Shown in pieces: positions 5,046 to 5,108 of a stretch of 5,108 nt of DNA. The stretch's first letter is position 1; every line of letters begins with the position of its first letter. A program made the position numbers and the translations under genes. The notes under the pieces are model-generated. The model searched no databases, was not told where the DNA came from, and saw nothing but the letters and a program-made list of their open reading frames with translations. Origin of the DNA: Planctomycetaceae bacterium (GTDB taxonomy: Bacteria; Planctomycetota; Planctomycetia; Pirellulales; JAEUIK01); contig JAEUIK010000020.1 in NCBI GenBank assembly GCA_016793185.1, forward strand, positions 1-5,108. Direction: 5' to 3'.

Positions 5046-5108
5046 CTAGGTCCGCGCGGCTGATTCCTTGCCGCTGCCTGCGCCGGCGCCGGCGGCGACG
5101 TCGTAGCG
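5046..5108 (-). CDS. Possible C-terminal end of a minus-strand gene (truncated by window edge)
   Basis: On the minus strand a frame enters at 5108 and runs 20 codons to a TAG at 5048-5046, reading RYDVAAGAGAGSGKESAART. A Gly/Ala-rich tail is a plausible protein end but no family can be recognised. Another minus frame is also open from the edge and stops at 5044-5042 (Pro/Ala-rich), so the frame is uncertain. If real, the gene is convergent with argS and the palindrome at 4936-5017 lies between the two ends. Confidence 0.3.
   Translation of the reverse strand, partial: RYDVAAGAGAGSGKESAART

Overview
The window is GC-rich bacterial DNA carrying four complete housekeeping-type genes, a 5'-truncated gene at the left edge and a possible gene tail at the right edge. 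Three things suggest a planctomycete, probably of the Pirellula type: the sugar isomerase/epimerase family seen here, an arginyl-tRNA synthetase with an alanine/lysine/glutamate-rich insertion, and gaps filled with short palindromic repeats. This placement is inferred from remembered family resemblance, not from a search.

Layout, left to right: (1) the C-terminal part of an oligoendopeptidase F (pepF, +, to 508). (2) A 148-base gap holding a short repeat made of two identical 9-mers. (3) A xylose-isomerase-like TIM-barrel sugar phosphate isomerase/epimerase (+, 657-1415). (4) A convergent gap with a REPIN-like pair of inverted hairpins (1420-1542) and a further small hairpin. (5) A Bcp/PrxQ thiol peroxidase (-, 1585-2058), with a good Shine-Dalgarno sequence, a consensus TATAAT box and a leader hairpin. 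(6) A divergent gap of 260 bases. (7) Ribosomal silencing factor RsfS (+, 2319-2723), whose best-supported start is a rare ATT codon behind a GGAGGA site. (8) A gap with a terminator-like hairpin and a second REPIN-like palindrome (2818-2887). (9) Arginyl-tRNA synthetase argS (+, start best placed at ATG 2918, to 4912). (10) A third, larger palindrome (4936-5017), then a possible minus-strand gene end (5046-5108).

rsfS and argS are codirectional and both act in translation, but a strong hairpin and a palindrome separate them, so co-transcription is uncertain. The other genes (peptide degradation, sugar metabolism, peroxide defence) show no common pathway. I see no defence system, CRISPR array, insertion sequence, tRNA or rRNA, and no new multi-gene system. 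The most notable points are the ATT start of rsfS, the several different palindromic repeat types lying in the gaps, and the coiled-coil-like insertion in ArgRS. No gene-free stretch exceeds 300 bases.
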